From: Doryteuthis pealeii
Taxonomy: Eukaryota; Mollusca; Cephalopoda; Myopsida; Loliginidae
Direction: 5' to 3'
Length of the DNA: 64,000 bases
Assembly: GCA_023376005.1 (NCBI GenBank)
Contig: CM042139.1
Location: forward strand, 138,077,280 to 138,141,279
Shown here: positions 32,905 to 44,727 of the stretch, one piece after another
Layout of the letters: each line of letters starts with the position of its first letter
How positions within the stretch are numbered: the first letter of the stretch is position 1
Program-made: the position numbers and the translations under genes
The notes under the pieces: generated by a model
Seen by the model: the letters and a program-made list of their open reading frames with translations, nothing else
Databases searched by the model: none
What the model was told of the DNA's origin: nothing

Positions 32905-33160
32905 GTTCGTTGTTACTAAAATATAATATATTATGTTTAATGATATCTTGCCATTTATCAGCATAGCTTGTTGATTCCTCTCAAATTAAATTCAGCTGGT
33001 TTTTGAGCTCAAGAAGCATTCCACAAAACTTTTCACCTGACCTTCTTGGGAACATTTATTTATCATTAAGAGTATTTTGTAGAGAACGAAAAATACGGAA
33101 ATCACTAGGTGCAAGGTCTGGCGAATATACTAATTTTCGATAAACAGAATCTTTAAATGT
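32905..33160 (-). pseudogene. mariner-type transposase C-terminal relic
   Basis: Complement translation gives LVYSPDLAPSDFRIFRSLQN (third catalytic Asp of the mariner DDD triad within SPDLAPSD), then after a stop and a frame change KPAEFNLRGINKL. These are typical mariner C-terminal motifs. The first two catalytic Asp are absent. It is a 5'-truncated, broken copy that would have cut and pasted at TA sites. Confidence 0.75.
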
Positions 33161-35334
33161 ATCATATAGTAAAAGCATCAATTATAAACAGAATATAATT
33201 TCAAATTTAAGTTCTCATATATATTTACATCAATAAACTCCGTTATAATGAATTTTCGTATTTGCTTGTATTAATAAATATGTTAGTTAAATACACTGTT
33301 ACTTTTTACAACTTCACATATTTCAGTTGCATACATACGTATGCATGAACATACACACTTTTAACATTATTATTCATTGGGTTGTTATGACTCCCGTTCT
33401 GTTTCTATCTTAGCATAACAAAATATAACAAAAAAAATATAACAAAAAATATTTGCACAGCACAGTTAATATAATATCTAGATACGGATCAAAATTTGTT
33501 AAGTAATTCATAGGATAGTTCCAAAATGCGACTTCCTAAATTCTTCTTCTTACCATTTTTAATGGAATCATCCAAACTACTCGAAAAAAATGTGTACGTT
33601 TTTGATCTGATTAGGCATTTTTCGAAAGATATTTTTCGATTAGCAAAAAAATTCAATTAGTTAATTTTTGAAATCTACATGAGAGTAATTTTCCCTTTCG
33701 ATGAGAAATACCTAATAAAGTGTCTAGCATAATTTGAAATTCAATTTATCATTTTGAAAGTTTCAATTAGATCACCTCCCAATGTTCTTTATAGTAAAGT
33801 AGTTAATCCTAATTACTCTAATCTCTCCGTGTAACTGTAATCTATTCACGTTTTATTATTTTTAATCGACGTTTTTAATTGTTCTTCTGTCAGACAGTAG
33901 AGAAGAAAAAGTGACTGTGTAAACATCATTTAAGGTATGAAAAATCTGTCACGTAGCATAATGTAAGTCAGTTTGTCTTGTTTCGTAATTCTATATTTAC
34001 GATCTGAACAGTCAGAAATTACCAAGGAACATGGGCGAAATACACTTTGAGGTCAATCAGGGAGAAATTGAGATAAAAATAATTATGTGCATGCGTCGAA
34101 ATCAATTCATACCTTTGTTCAGAAACTTATTATGCTCAACGTATTCCATTAATTTTCTTCCACACGTATTTCTCAATGTTTACAACGTGCGAGAGCGAGT
34201 TTCGTGATTATACATTCTATTTTTCCAAATTAATTCTGCACCAACGATATATATCCATCTGTATCATTATTAGTATTATTTTCTGATGGTAATTGTATAT
34301 GTGATATGAGTAATTAAGCAATTACCGTTCAAAGAGCATCTCACTTTAACCCCGCAGTTGCATCTGATCTTTTGATTGTAATCTTTTTTCGATTCCCATT
34401 TTCGGATTGTGTTTACTGGTAATGTTTTTAATATGGTCGATGCAGAAATTAACTAATTTTTAGATTGTTCTTGTTAAATGCTTAAGAATTTCAGATTTTT
34501 CCAAGTTTTTTGTTTTTTCATTACTATATTATCTTCCCATTTGTTCTAAAAGTTTCGTGGTGGGAAATCTTGATGCATATCAGATTTAAATTTCTAGAGC
34601 TATGGGTTTAATAATATTCCTAACGTTCTTCTACGAGAATTACATGAACTACGAACATCGATATGCAATTAAAAAGCCGAATCAAAGCTTATTTATATTT
34701 CGAGTTCGTTTAGATTTCAGTTAAACTTTTGAATATATGTTAATTCATTAAATGACCAGCTTTGTAGGGTTGTCTCTTAATCTATTTTGATTTTATTAAA
34801 TAAATTTTAGTGAAATTAGTTGTTGGCCTATTGGCTGTAGACTTGTATATGTTTTGTGATCGTGGGTGGGTGATCTGATTTAACGTTCATTATACTGGTG
34901 CGTTGTTTAGTTTTCCCTATGGTTGTCATGGGACATTATTTAATTTGAATATAATGTTACTTAAAATGCAAATATCATATATTTGCAGATTTAGCCGGCG
35001 ATCAAGTTGAACTGTACCATAAAAGCTATCTCTTGAAGTAACTCTCAGTCTATTTAACAACACAGAAGTGCATATATCTTAATGTCACATTATTTTTTAA
35101 ATCCTTGGAAAAACATAAAAATAAATTTTACAATCTTTCACAATTTACCTATTGGCATGAAATTAACGGCAATTTGCCTCTTGCCGTAGAAATAACGGAA
35201 ATGCTGTTTTTTCTTTTAAGTTTTTTTTTTTTCAGGTTAAAGAATTAAACATTACTAAATCACCAATTACTAAAATGCACTCATATAAAGACTACCTGAA
35301 ATGTATTTCATGCCGTATGGAGTTCTATAGAGCC
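33161..35334. other. No gene seen
   Basis: 2.2 kb of AT-rich sequence without frames over 60 codons or matching repeats; the longest quiet stretch. Confidence 0.4.
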
Positions 35335-36270
35335 AAGTTTAAAATTCAAGATTTTCACATATTTATTTAATTTCATCAATATATTGGAATTTCATAGTCA
35401 CAATATTTCAATTTAATTGAATCAGTGTTATTCTAGCAGGGAATTTACAATCAAACAATGGTCCCTTTCTGAATTATCAAATTCTGAATTTAAGATTGCC
35501 ATGTTTTTATTTAATTTCATATAGATTTTTACGAAATTGTTAGAATTTCACGATCACAATAATTCAGTTTAATTAAAACACTTTTATTTCAAAAGGGATT
35601 TGACAATTAAATAATGAGTGCTTTCTGCAACACCAATAAAAAAGTAATTTGTGGTAATATAGAATAATTCAATTCTACATTACCACAAATTACTTTTTTA
35701 TTGTCTTCAGATTACTAAAAATGTTGAAATTCTACAACTACAATACTTATAGAAATACACTCATTTTAACAGAGGTTTTACAATTAGATAAAAAAATGTT
35801 TGCATCTTTCAATATTCTACATTACCACGTGTATTTCCTGCCATTTTGTATTTTGCTATCACAATATTTTAGATTAATGTAGAAGCAGTCATATAAACAA
35901 TTGTCTTCCAAATTTTACTGTTCATTCCTTTCTGAAATGCCAATTTAAAAAAAATCAAAATACACACAAAATTTCGTGTCATTTTTGGCTCAATGATAAT
36001 GTTGAAAATCGCGACCACAATATTTAAATTTAATAAAACAACTGTTATTTTACCAGAGATTTTACAATTAAAAAATAATTCTAATATAAATGTAAACGCT
36101 ATCATTTTTGCAGGTGTTTCCAATAAAACAGTAAAATATTTCTGCATCATCAAGTTCAAAATTCAAGATTGCCACAAATCTATTTAATTTCATATCGAGT
36201 TTCATGATTAAAAAAAATCACTATCACAATATTTCATGGAAAATGTATTGGAAACACTTTATTTTAATGC
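35335..36270 (+). repeat. Degenerate AT-rich tandem array, ~150-180 bp units
   Basis: Five or six diverged units share AATTCAAGATT-GCCA, TATTTAATTTCAT, ATCACAATATTTCA, TTTTAACAGGGATTTTACAATTA and a TTTCTGCAAC end (all in pieces). A further unit lies at 36816-36925 and a lone piece at about 54690-54790. Confidence 0.65.
35632..35705. repeat. Short perfect-arm palindrome inside the array
   Basis: AAAAAAGTAATTTGTGGTAA is inverted after a ~20-bp AT loop. It lies between two array units. Confidence 0.75.
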
Positions 36271-36429
36271 AAATAGGTTAGGTAGTTGGTTAGATGGATT
36301 TTACAGCATGTCAATTCTTGTTGGATCATTTTGTGCCGAAGATTTTTGTGTGATTCCTTCTTGATGGGTCCTTAATGTTCTCTTTTTAAACTCAATTTTA
36401 AACACATTTTTAAACTTATTTTTCTAGTT

Positions 36430-36790
36430 AACCTATAGATGGAACACTAACATGTACTACCACTCTTGGACAGGGTAGACCTGTGAGTAATGGGGATCAA
36501 GTGGTACTCCATATTCCCCAGAGATCCATACAAGAACCTCACCATCAAATAGAGTTTAACATCATACCCATAGGGTTTGATGTAACTAGCCGATTGATCG
36601 GTGGGAGCCACTCCGACCGCCCGTCTAGCCTAAGTAAGGGCTAAAATGGAGTCTTGCATGTCATGGACTGCTCAGCCACCAAGATTTCATGCTCAAGCTT
36701 ACGACCAGCAAGTGGGACCATTGCAGATGTGCAGTCGGTGTTAATTAAGGCCCCAGACGAAAGGGCTAAAGCAAATAGGGATCTTCCAAT
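36430..36790 (+). repeat. DR1 dispersed repeat copy
   Basis: Best DR1 representative: starts CCTATAGATGGAACACTAAC, then GTGGTACTCCATATTCCCC, GCCGATTGATCGGTGG, TTGCATGTCATGGACTGCTC, and ends in GTGCAGTCGGTGTTAATTAA. It interrupts the AT-rich tandem array. Nature unknown; parts translate as VLHVMDCS in more than one copy. Confidence 0.65.
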
Positions 36791-36815
36791 TAAATGATAA
36801 ATATCTGTAGATCCA

Positions 36816-36925
36816 ATTTCAGAATTCAAGATTGTCACACTTGTATTTTCTTATATCTTGAGTTTCATGAAAATGTTGGGATTTTGAAATGACAATGTAT
36901 TTTAAAAGGATTTAACAATTCTTTA
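36816..36925 (+). repeat. Further unit of the AT-rich tandem array
   Basis: CAGAATTCAAGATTGTCACA, TGAGTTTCATGAAAATGTTG and GGATTTAACAATT follow the unit order of 35335-36270. Confidence 0.6.
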
Positions 36926-37074
36926 AAAAAAAAATATCATCCTTGAAGTATAATCAATAGTAATATTTATACTCAAACATATATATTTATAGAAGTATAT
37001 GTGTAATCTCTGTGTGAAGATAAAGCGAGAATTCTTCCAATTCTTCCAATGTATAGGTGCTACTGTATGACTGC

Positions 37075-37405
37075 CTCACATGGGCTTTAACGAAATTATT
37101 AAATAAAAAAAAGCTATATGGAACTACACTAGCATGCTGCATGCTGCATGCTGTCCTGAACAAATCATGGAAGCAGCACTTTACTAAAAAGAAGATGGCC
37201 TGCCTCTTACCTCCTATCATATAAACCATCCAAGTAAGACGAACAAGACTCACTGAACGCTACTGGAGAAGTAAGGATGAACGTTCTCCTGTGGGCACAT
37301 TTACATGGACACGCCAGAGTAGCCCGACCAGCAAAGACTTACATTGATCAGCTCTGTACGGATACTGGATGACGTGAGGAGGAATTGCAGAAGGAGGTAA
37401 CAAAT
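37075..37405 (+). pseudogene. LINE reverse-transcriptase ORF C-terminal relic (second type)
   Basis: Frame from about 37113: CMLHAVLNKSWKQHFTKKK, then LLPPII and RYWRSKDE. After a frame change it reads VLLWAHLHGHARVARPAKTY and IDQLCTDTG. The pattern of nucleus-RT thumb, HxWRSKDE, VLLW...GRP.TYIDQL..DTG is common at the C terminus of one group of animal LINEs and differs from the RPD-type LINE at 22603. Stops within show decay. Followed by a GA tract. Confidence 0.65.
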
Positions 37406-37414
37406 ATGGACATT

Positions 37415-37416
<2 letters not shown>

Positions 37417-37458
<42 letters not shown>

Positions 37459-37475
37459 GGGAGAGAGAGAGCGAT
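37417..37475. repeat. (GA)n microsatellite
   Basis: GA tract shortly after the LINE relic. Confidence 0.95.
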
Positions 37476-37830
37476 AGATATGGAGAGGGGAGAGGAGAAG
37501 ATTCATGGGAATCCGTGTTGTCAACACCATATGATGATGGGATATGTACATAAATAATGCCTCCGTTCGAATCTTTATTAAAAATGAACGATTTTGGCCT
37601 AATTGGTCATGCGGTCACCTATTGTCAGATTGAACGTTCCAATTAGGGCAGCACTCTCTGAAGTCTATGTGTTTGTTTAAGTGTGAACTCTGACTGAAGA
37701 CAACCGACACATTACAATAGACAATAAATGTTAGAGTGTGTAGGCGTTTACTCTGGGGTAACAGAAAGGCAATAACAGAGGTAATCTTAGCTCAAAATTC
37801 ATATCTCCCTATTTTTGTATTATACCACCA

Positions 37831-37840
37831 TACACTCTCT

Positions 37841-37876
<36 letters not shown>
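37831..37876. repeat. (CT)n microsatellite
   Basis: CT tract with one TTCT. Confidence 0.95.
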
Positions 37877-37882
<6 letters not shown>

Positions 37883-38184
37883 CGTCGCTACTGGCTAGCG
37901 TACTTGGTAAATGGCAGTACAGATGTTGTTTTGTGGGGAGCTGTTTCCAGTATTTGTTTGAGACAGCACCCGTCACCCTTGAGTAGTTCCCATCTTGCTG
38001 CTTATCTCCGTGTGAAGTTCACGTGTATATAATAGCCTTATCCTTTCAGCAATTTCCAATATATATATATGCAAATGTAATATGTTAAGATTTTTACAGA
38101 TTCAACTAGAAAAACTGACCCGATGACAGTGATTAGAATGATTGTATCCCCTGCAGACAGACCATACCCACCAAAAAATAGGGT

Positions 38185-38335
38185 GACTTGTGTATGATAC
38201 TAAACCGCGTCTTATACGGAGGCTCCAGTTAAGGGCCTATGGGGAATGTGGAGTAATTCTCATTACAATTATTTCCAGGTTGACTCAGATCCTTTGTTGT
38301 AGTACCTGTTAGGTTCTCATCTATGGGTTAAACAT
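38185..38335 (-). repeat. DR1 dispersed repeat, 5' part
   Basis: Complement starts CCCATAGATGAGAACCTAAC and AGGTACTACAACAAAGG, then GAGAATTACTCCACATTCCC, as in DR1. Confidence 0.55.
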
Positions 38336-38392
38336 TTCTGGTTAAAAGGTATGCGTATTCAATAAGATCACGTGCCAAAATGTTGTGGAGTT

Positions 38393-38540
38393 CCCTGTGG
38401 CGTAGTGGCTAATATTCTGGATTGTAACAGTTTAGTTATCAAGTTTGAAGTTCAGTCACGATATAACGTTCACTTTTGGATTAATAACCTTGGAAACAGT
38501 ATGGACTCTCTTACTCTTCGAACTATGAATTAAATAGTAC
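38393..38540 (+). mobile_element. SINE-D copy
   Basis: tRNA-like head CCCTGTGGCGTAGTGGCTAA, then GGATTGTAACAG, AAGTTTGAAGT (box-B remnant) and the body ATTAATAACCTTGGAAACAG. A second copy is at 59445. Confidence 0.55.
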
Positions 38541-39029
38541 CGCTAATTTTCTTCTACAAGGATAGTTTGCATCTAATAACACGAAGATTGATATGCGATT
38601 AAACAAAGAAACCAAACAAAACCAAACTCAATCCACCCACCACCCCGCAAAAAAAAATAAAGGCAAATTATCTCTTAAGTAACAACTACACAAAAAAATT
38701 AAATATAAACGTACAATGAGCGCAATTCTCTAACTTCTCGGTAAATAACAAATTAATGAGACTTTAACGAATTCTAAAAATAAATCAATATATCATCAGG
38801 TATGATCCAGATGATAGTAGAACATTTTTGAAAATAAGAAAAATTTTTCTTAGGTTCAATTTGTGAATATTCATTGGTATTAAAAATTGTTCATTTCATT
38901 TATTTGGAAAAGTCACGAATATTTCATTATTTATTTCATAAGATAGACAAAAATTTACTGGAATATAGCCGTGATCAATCAAACACCAATAAAACGCAGT
39001 GACTCAGGAGGTAACCTGCAAATGTCTAG
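38541..39029. other. No gene seen
   Basis: AT-rich sequence. Confidence 0.35.
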
Positions 39030-39072
39030 CCACATTGAGGAGACGTGATACGTAGAAACACGGTGTCTGTGG
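39030..39072 (+). ncRNA. Degenerate hammerhead ribozyme
   Basis: Stem I CCACA/TGTGG pairs perfectly, and GACGT-GAT-ACGTA gives four of five stem II pairs. GAAAC, a 3-bp stem III (ACA/TGT) and cleavage triplet GTC are present. The core reads TTGAGGA instead of CTGATGA: C3 is lost, and position 7 is changed but tolerant. Probably inactive. About 60 bp are shared with 57018-57078. Confidence 0.6.
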
Positions 39073-39780
39073 ATGACTATATGTTCCCCATTTCCAAGTG
39101 GGTTGAACAGCTTGGAAGGGATTTCGCTGACGACCACTAACTAAGCTTAAAAGGGAAACACTCTCCTATAAAAGGGATGGAGCACTCTCAGACGGCATTT
39201 ACATATATACAGATATGTGTATTTATGAGTTAAACTCCTCCTATCAGTTTGTAGGTGACGATTGTTTTAGTCATTATAGGAATGGAATTTGCGTGTGATG
39301 CAATTCGGGCGCTTAGTACTTTAGCTGAAATGTATATTGTCCTAATTCTTAAAGTGCTGTTTCCTTTAATTTCTACTTCTTATTCTCCACATATTAAGAG
39401 AAATATTTCTTCTGTCAACAATTCTTCTCCCGCCGAGGCACATTATTTTAAATAAGTTCGCATTTATGTTATTTCTTTAAATGTTATCATTACTAATTTT
39501 TCATCATTTTTTTCAATTTACAAATTTAAGCTTGCTCCTTTGAACAAATATTATTCATGAGACAGTCTGAAAACCACCATGGGGCTGGTATGTCATTTTA
39601 CCAGATGTCTTAGCCAGACACTATTCCCTGTAGATTTCATCAGTTTTCACAACTATCTTTCATTTTCTCTCTCCCTCACTTTCATTTTTCTTTTTATCTA
39701 TTTATGGCCTTCTCAGTCATGAACCTACCAACAGCCGGTGTGGAGCGCCCTAATTGCTGATGTTCATCAACGAATCCACG
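39073..39780. other. No gene seen
   Basis: AT-rich sequence with short frames only. Confidence 0.35.
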
Positions 39781-39908
39781 CCATTATTATTATTATTATT
39801 ATTATTATTAGTTGTAGTAGTAGTAGCAGTAGTAGTAGTAGTAGTAGCAATAATATTTGTAGAGAAGTGGTAGTATCAGTAATAATAATAATAATAATAA
39901 TAATAATA
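39781..39908. repeat. (ATT)n(AGT)n(AAT)n compound tract
   Basis: Three trinucleotide blocks ending in AAT units directly before a LINE fragment. Confidence 0.95.
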
Positions 39909-40042
39909 TGGAAATCAGAGAAAGAATCGAGACCACAGCATTGTTGACATCGGCTGGAATACTCAGAAGAATCCTGGAAACCTGAGGAGAATTGCTGTCA
40001 CTCAGCCTCCAGTGAAGCACTGGCTAAGACAGTGAAATAATT
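39909..40042 (+). pseudogene. LINE C-terminal fragment (RPD-type family)
   Basis: EIRERIETTALLTSAGILRR translates from 39911, matching EIRGRIETIQ of the 22603 relic, then GELLSLSLQ, and it ends GTGAAATAAT like that copy. Its 5' border is the (AAT)n tract. Confidence 0.65.
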
Positions 40043-40225
40043 TATAGAGAGCGATTGTTAAATTATCGTCTAAATAATGAAAAAATATGAAAATAACCCT
40101 GAACTTTCAGTTAAAAAAATATAGTTACCAAAATTACGTGAAATAACTACATAGAAATATTATAGATTGAATTTGTTAAAACAAACCGCAATTGGCTTCA
40201 ACTACGATCTCCTTGCGATGTTGTA
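40043..40225 (-). pseudogene. mariner end fragment
   Basis: Complement encodes EIVVEANCGLF, equivalent to EDVVEANGDFL in the relic at 61450, followed by the same non-coding 3' part (GTAATTTTGGTAA, TTTAGACG). It abuts the LINE tail at a TA, the mariner target. Confidence 0.6.
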
Positions 40226-40756
40226 TTATGATATCACAGCTTGAGAGTTTTAACACCTGCGTTATCTGTTGTTTTTTTTTTTGTTTTATCACCGGTTTCT
40301 GAAATCCAGCAAGACTTTCTCTTATCTTCAGGACTCTTCTGGGTATTCTAGCTGATCTTAACTATAGATTCGATTCTTTCTCTGATTTTCAATTGCTCCA
40401 GACTCTTTTTCAAACGTTTGGGAACCGTTCCAAGGGCATCAATTACAATTCTTACCAACTTAACCTTCATGTTCCAAAGTTTTTATATTTTCTGAAAAGT
40501 TCCAATTATTTGGAATATTTTCCTTTTCTCCAATTTCTCTATTTTTTTTTTTGCAAAATCCTCTATATGATAACTTCACTTCTTCTTGTTAATTAAAACT
40601 AGGTCTGATTTTCTGAGTTGTATTGGGGGATCTATCTCAAATCTTATAGAGTTTTATGCATCTCATTCTCTTGGACGCATTCCAGTTTTGCATATACCGT
40701 TTTGTACCATTGTCCAAACTTAATTTCTTGCACAATTCCGAGTGGATCATCTATCC
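40226..40756. other. No gene seen
   Basis: T-rich sequence. Confidence 0.35.
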
Positions 40757-40928
40757 CAGTGGTTCTCAACCAATGGATATATGGCGTACCGAGAATGATA
40801 GAATGTCTTGAGGTCCAGGCAAGCAAAAAAATTATTCAATTATAAAAATACAATTAGATTTTAAAGCATAAAATAGATATGGGAGCACCAACAGACTAAA
40901 ATAGGAAGCAAAAGGTTGAGAACTACCG
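40757..40928. mobile_element. hAT-type MITE with 8-bp target duplication
   Basis: Starts CAGTGGTTCTCAACC and ends GGTTGAGAACTACCG, imperfect inverted repeats of the classic hAT (Charlie-like) form. Flanks ATCTATCC and ATCTATCG match at seven of eight positions, the hAT duplication length. 172 bp, AT-rich interior, no coding. Confidence 0.85.
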
Positions 40929-41632
40929 ATCTATCGCACTTAGTTGGGCCTAATCTTGTACTCACGTAATAGATTTAATCTATTTTCACACATTCATTAA
41001 ATGAAATCTTGCCTGTTGCCTCCTGTGTCGATTATATCCTCATTGCGTAGGATTCCCAAATGGTATACATTTCCCAACTGCTGTCCCAATATATTTGCTC
41101 ACTCCCAGGTGTTACTGAAGCCATAGAAATAGAAAGAAAAGAGTTTTAATCTCTTTACGTTATATTATCCCTCGCTCCCATATTAACATACGCAAAAGCG
41201 ATTTAGCACGAATCTCCAGTTAAAAATGATACTTCCGTTGATTCTGAATGTATTCTCCTTCCCAATTGACTAAACTAACTAGCATTTTTTTTCTTCCTCG
41301 TGCAGAAGTGATATTTTCATTCGAAAGTGTCAAAATAGAAGTCAATAGAATGAAGAGAAAAAAAGCCACACGCTACGGTCACAAAGTTCAGAGATCAAAA
41401 AAGAGTAGCCAAGAGGGGCTGGTTTTGTCGGTATGGGAGAGCTACTGTTTTCTTACAGCTTCAGGCAGCTGTTGTTACTTTAACACAGTGGGGTAGAGTT
41501 AATATTAGTTCCCGACACGTCTTGGTTCGCGGGTGTTAATTAAATTTCATCTATGATCGTTGAACTTAATAACAACTAAATATGGACAGTTTCTGTTGTG
41601 ACTAGTCGGGAGAGACACAAACCATACACACT
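40929..41632. other. No gene seen
   Basis: A pyrimidine tract plus CAG near 41285-41304 looks like a 3' splice site, but the following frame (to 41496) has no recognisable content, so no exon is called. Confidence 0.35.
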
Positions 41633-41651
41633 GACACACACACACACACAT

Positions 41652-41687
<36 letters not shown>

Positions 41688-41777
41688 GTATAGTATTTTC
41701 TATAATTTTCTTCTGTATTTCCTTATAGTATTTCTCCGAGTATCCATTGAAGAAAAAAAAAAAAAAAAAAAAAAAAA
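41633..41777. repeat. (CA)n and A26 tract
   Basis: CA tract 41633-41685 and an uninterrupted A tract near 41752-41777. Confidence 0.95.
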
Positions 41778-41914
41778 CAAAGAGGTAATTTTTATCATCA
41801 AGCAAATATCATATCAAGTAAAAAAATAGTTATGATTAGGAAGTATTTTTTAAAACAATTTGGCACTGAAATGTTTAAACAAAAAATAAATTGCAAATGT
41901 ATTAAATAAAATGC

Positions 41915-41919
<5 letters not shown>

Positions 41920-42003
<84 letters not shown>
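41920..42003. repeat. (TA)n(GT)n microsatellite
   Basis: TA followed by about 25 GT units. Confidence 0.95.
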
Positions 42004-42530
42004 TATGTATCTGTGTATGTATGCTCATAAATATTTTCCTTTTTCTTTCACCGCTGAGAATTTTTTTTCTTTGTACTAGCAAGAATATAAACCCTATGGG
42101 CGTAAGTATTTAACTTTTAATGTAATGAAATATATTAAGTTAGAAAAACTGACATAATTAAATAAGAATCCACTTATTCTAATATTTTAATTGGTTTCTA
42201 TATAAAATCATAAGAATTGTTATAGTACATTAGAGAATAAAGCAATACTATTAGAGATCAATAACACCAATTAATTATTTACTAAACCCGACTTTTTAAA
42301 ACCAGTATGCAAATAAACCACACCACATATTATGTAAACCTTTATTCATTAGTGATATATAAGACACATTGCAGAATTTTAAACTCACTAATAACAGGAT
42401 ATGTTTTGAGGCAAGTCTAAATCAGATTTCCATAGGGACATAGTTAATAAATAATATCAAATACCCATTGTTAAACTTAAATTCTTGAGTATATTTTGAC
42501 GTAATTAAACGGACACCGAATCTCCATTTT
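42004..42530. other. No gene seen
   Basis: AT-rich sequence. Confidence 0.35.
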
Positions 42531-42551
42531 AATAATAATAATAATAATAAA

Positions 42552-42605
<54 letters not shown>

Positions 42606-42609
42606 GGTA
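42531..42609. repeat. (AAT)n(TA)n microsatellite
   Basis: A short AAT block then a TA tract. Confidence 0.95.
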
Positions 42610-43124
42610 CATCATGGATATGCATACATATATACAAATATATTTAAATATGTGTGTTTTTGTTATTTGCTTTCAGGAGTAATGTAATAATCACTCCGAA
42701 ATTAAAATATGTTATGTCTTTCTCAATATAATTAAATGTTGTGTTCATTACAAATAAACTATCCTCAACTTCTAATAAAATACTTCTTTTTTTATCTCCC
42801 AATATTTGGCAATATGAATGTGTTGAGAAATTAATACTCATACATGTATATGCTAGTGTTGCGTTGGGACCCGCATAAAAGACTATAGTGTGGTCACTAT
42901 CTGCAAATTAATGCATTGATCGTGTTCAGCTACAATATTCTGTGAGGCCATTTGTTGTCTTAGGTGGGGAGACAAATACACAGTACAACCTTTAGTGTTA
43001 GCAAATGCTGTTGTTTTCCTCTCACCCCGTTCTGTCTCTGTAGTTGTGGAATCAGGAAGTGGTAATGCCTTCTTGTTGGGTATTCAAGATGCTTAAAAAC
43101 TCATTTTTAAAACTTACTTTAATC
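42610..43124. other. No gene seen
   Basis: AT-rich sequence. Confidence 0.35.
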
Positions 43125-43530
43125 TATTTAACACATAGATGGGACTCTAGCAAGTACTACCGCTCGTGGTCAGATTGGACCTTAAGTAATGTTAATGAAG
43201 CGGTACTCCACACTCTCCAATGTTCCAAAATTGTAATCGTACCACAATGCAGTTTAACGTCATACCCAGGACACTAAGACCATCATCTACATCCTTCCAC
43301 CACATATATGATTAAAGGGGTTGGGTATTTGACCAGCCTATTGATCGGAGGAGGCCTCTCTGACCTTCCGTCTAACCCAAATAAAGACCAGAGTGGAGTG
43401 TTGCATGTCATGGACTACTCAGACACCAATATTCCATCTTTAAACATCACAGGTTGACACCCCTATCCAATAGGCGTCGCAGCTAACGGCCCAAAGATGT
43501 AGAGGTGCAGTCGGTGTGTTCTACAACCAC
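43125..43530 (+). repeat. DR1 dispersed repeat copy
   Basis: AGATGGGACTCTAGCAAGTA, GCGGTACTCCACACTCTCCA, CCTATTGATCGGAGG, GTTGCATGTCATGGACTACT and GAGGTGCAGTCGGTGTG match the 36430 copy in order. Longest DR1 copy. Confidence 0.65.
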
Positions 43531-43602
43531 AGATGGCAGGGTCACAAATCAGTTTGTATTATGCTGTTTTTAATATCTATACACTACACAGTTGGCCGTT
43601 CC

Positions 43603-43735
43603 ATGGTGGTGTAAGGGTTAGCAAGTTAGACTGGTAGATCTATTGCTACTGAAAAGTAAGTTTGTTCCTCACTGAATACCCCATATTTGCGTCCGTTGCC
43701 TCATCCTACCGTGGCGAATGGCTTGGTTAAAACGC
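43603..43735 (+). mobile_element. SINE-A copy
   Basis: CCATGGTGGTGTAAGGGTTA head, GCTACTGAAAAGTAAGTTTG box-B region and ATCCTACCGTGGCGAATGGC tail. Confidence 0.8.
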
Positions 43736-43835
43736 GCCTCTCTGTGGTATAATGGTTAGCTAGGTAGACTTACTAATCTCTTGCTATTGAATAGTGAATT
43801 TGTTCCTTGCTGGATGCCCCATTCTTGAAGCCTTG
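43736..43835 (+). mobile_element. SINE-A copy, tail missing
   Basis: Directly adjoins the previous copy: TGTGGTATAATGGTTAGCTA head, TTGCTATTGAATAGTGAATT and GGATGCCCCATTC. Confidence 0.75.
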
Positions 43836-43849
43836 GATGCTTGTTTTGT

Positions 43850-44120
43850 AATGGTTTTTGTCGATGGAAATGGACTCGGCAACATCAGTTCAAATCCCGG
43901 ATGATGCTGTTTGCATTTCCCATAATGCTAACACATTTGGAAAAAGTATGAATCCAACTATTCTCCGTACAGCTATGGGTAAATAACAGGGTTTTAATGG
44001 ACTCTTTAACATTGCCTAGGAAACGAATCTAGAAGGAAATGTTTGGATACGAACCTGTTAAACTCCGCTTCAGAAATTGACCAAGTGTCTTATCCTGCTC
44101 GTGCTGAAGGTAAGTAAATA
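43850..44120 (+). mobile_element. SINE-C copy, near full length
   Basis: Box B CAGTTCAAATCCCGG, GCTGTTTGCATTTC, AGTATGAATCCAACTATTCTC (in pieces), GCTATGGGTAAATAACAG, tail TGTCTTATCCTGCTCGTGC. The head is altered. Confidence 0.75.
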
Positions 44121-44149
44121 CAAATTTGTGCCAAATAAATCTAAGCTTA

Positions 44150-44350
<201 letters not shown>

Positions 44351-44727
44351 ACGCATAAACATATCATGCAGAAAATGATCACTTTAAACAACTTTGTAAT
44401 TTTATTTAGTGCGCAACGTTTTTAGAAACAATGTTTTTGCAAACTTATTTATGTGTTGCACATGAAAATAGACACTCGCATATTCTGTAGTACTTTTACA
44501 TGAAGTCTATTTATTATGGTCACTCTCAGTACGAACGACCCTTCATGCTGCTTAATCGTTCATTTGATTTCAATTTGGGAAAACCTACGCAATATTTTCA
44601 AATGAGTGACGGATCAAGTTCGCACTTTACGCTATGAAAAGTCTAGCAGATGGAAGAGAGTGATCAGAGCAGTAATGTTAATCTTTAATGACATTAATGT
44701 TAATCTGTATAAATCTCAACTAGTGGA

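Noticed and set aside
41248..41496. Possible exon after a pyrimidine tract and CAG
   Set aside because: No recognisable protein content and no partner exon; splice-like sites are frequent by chance.
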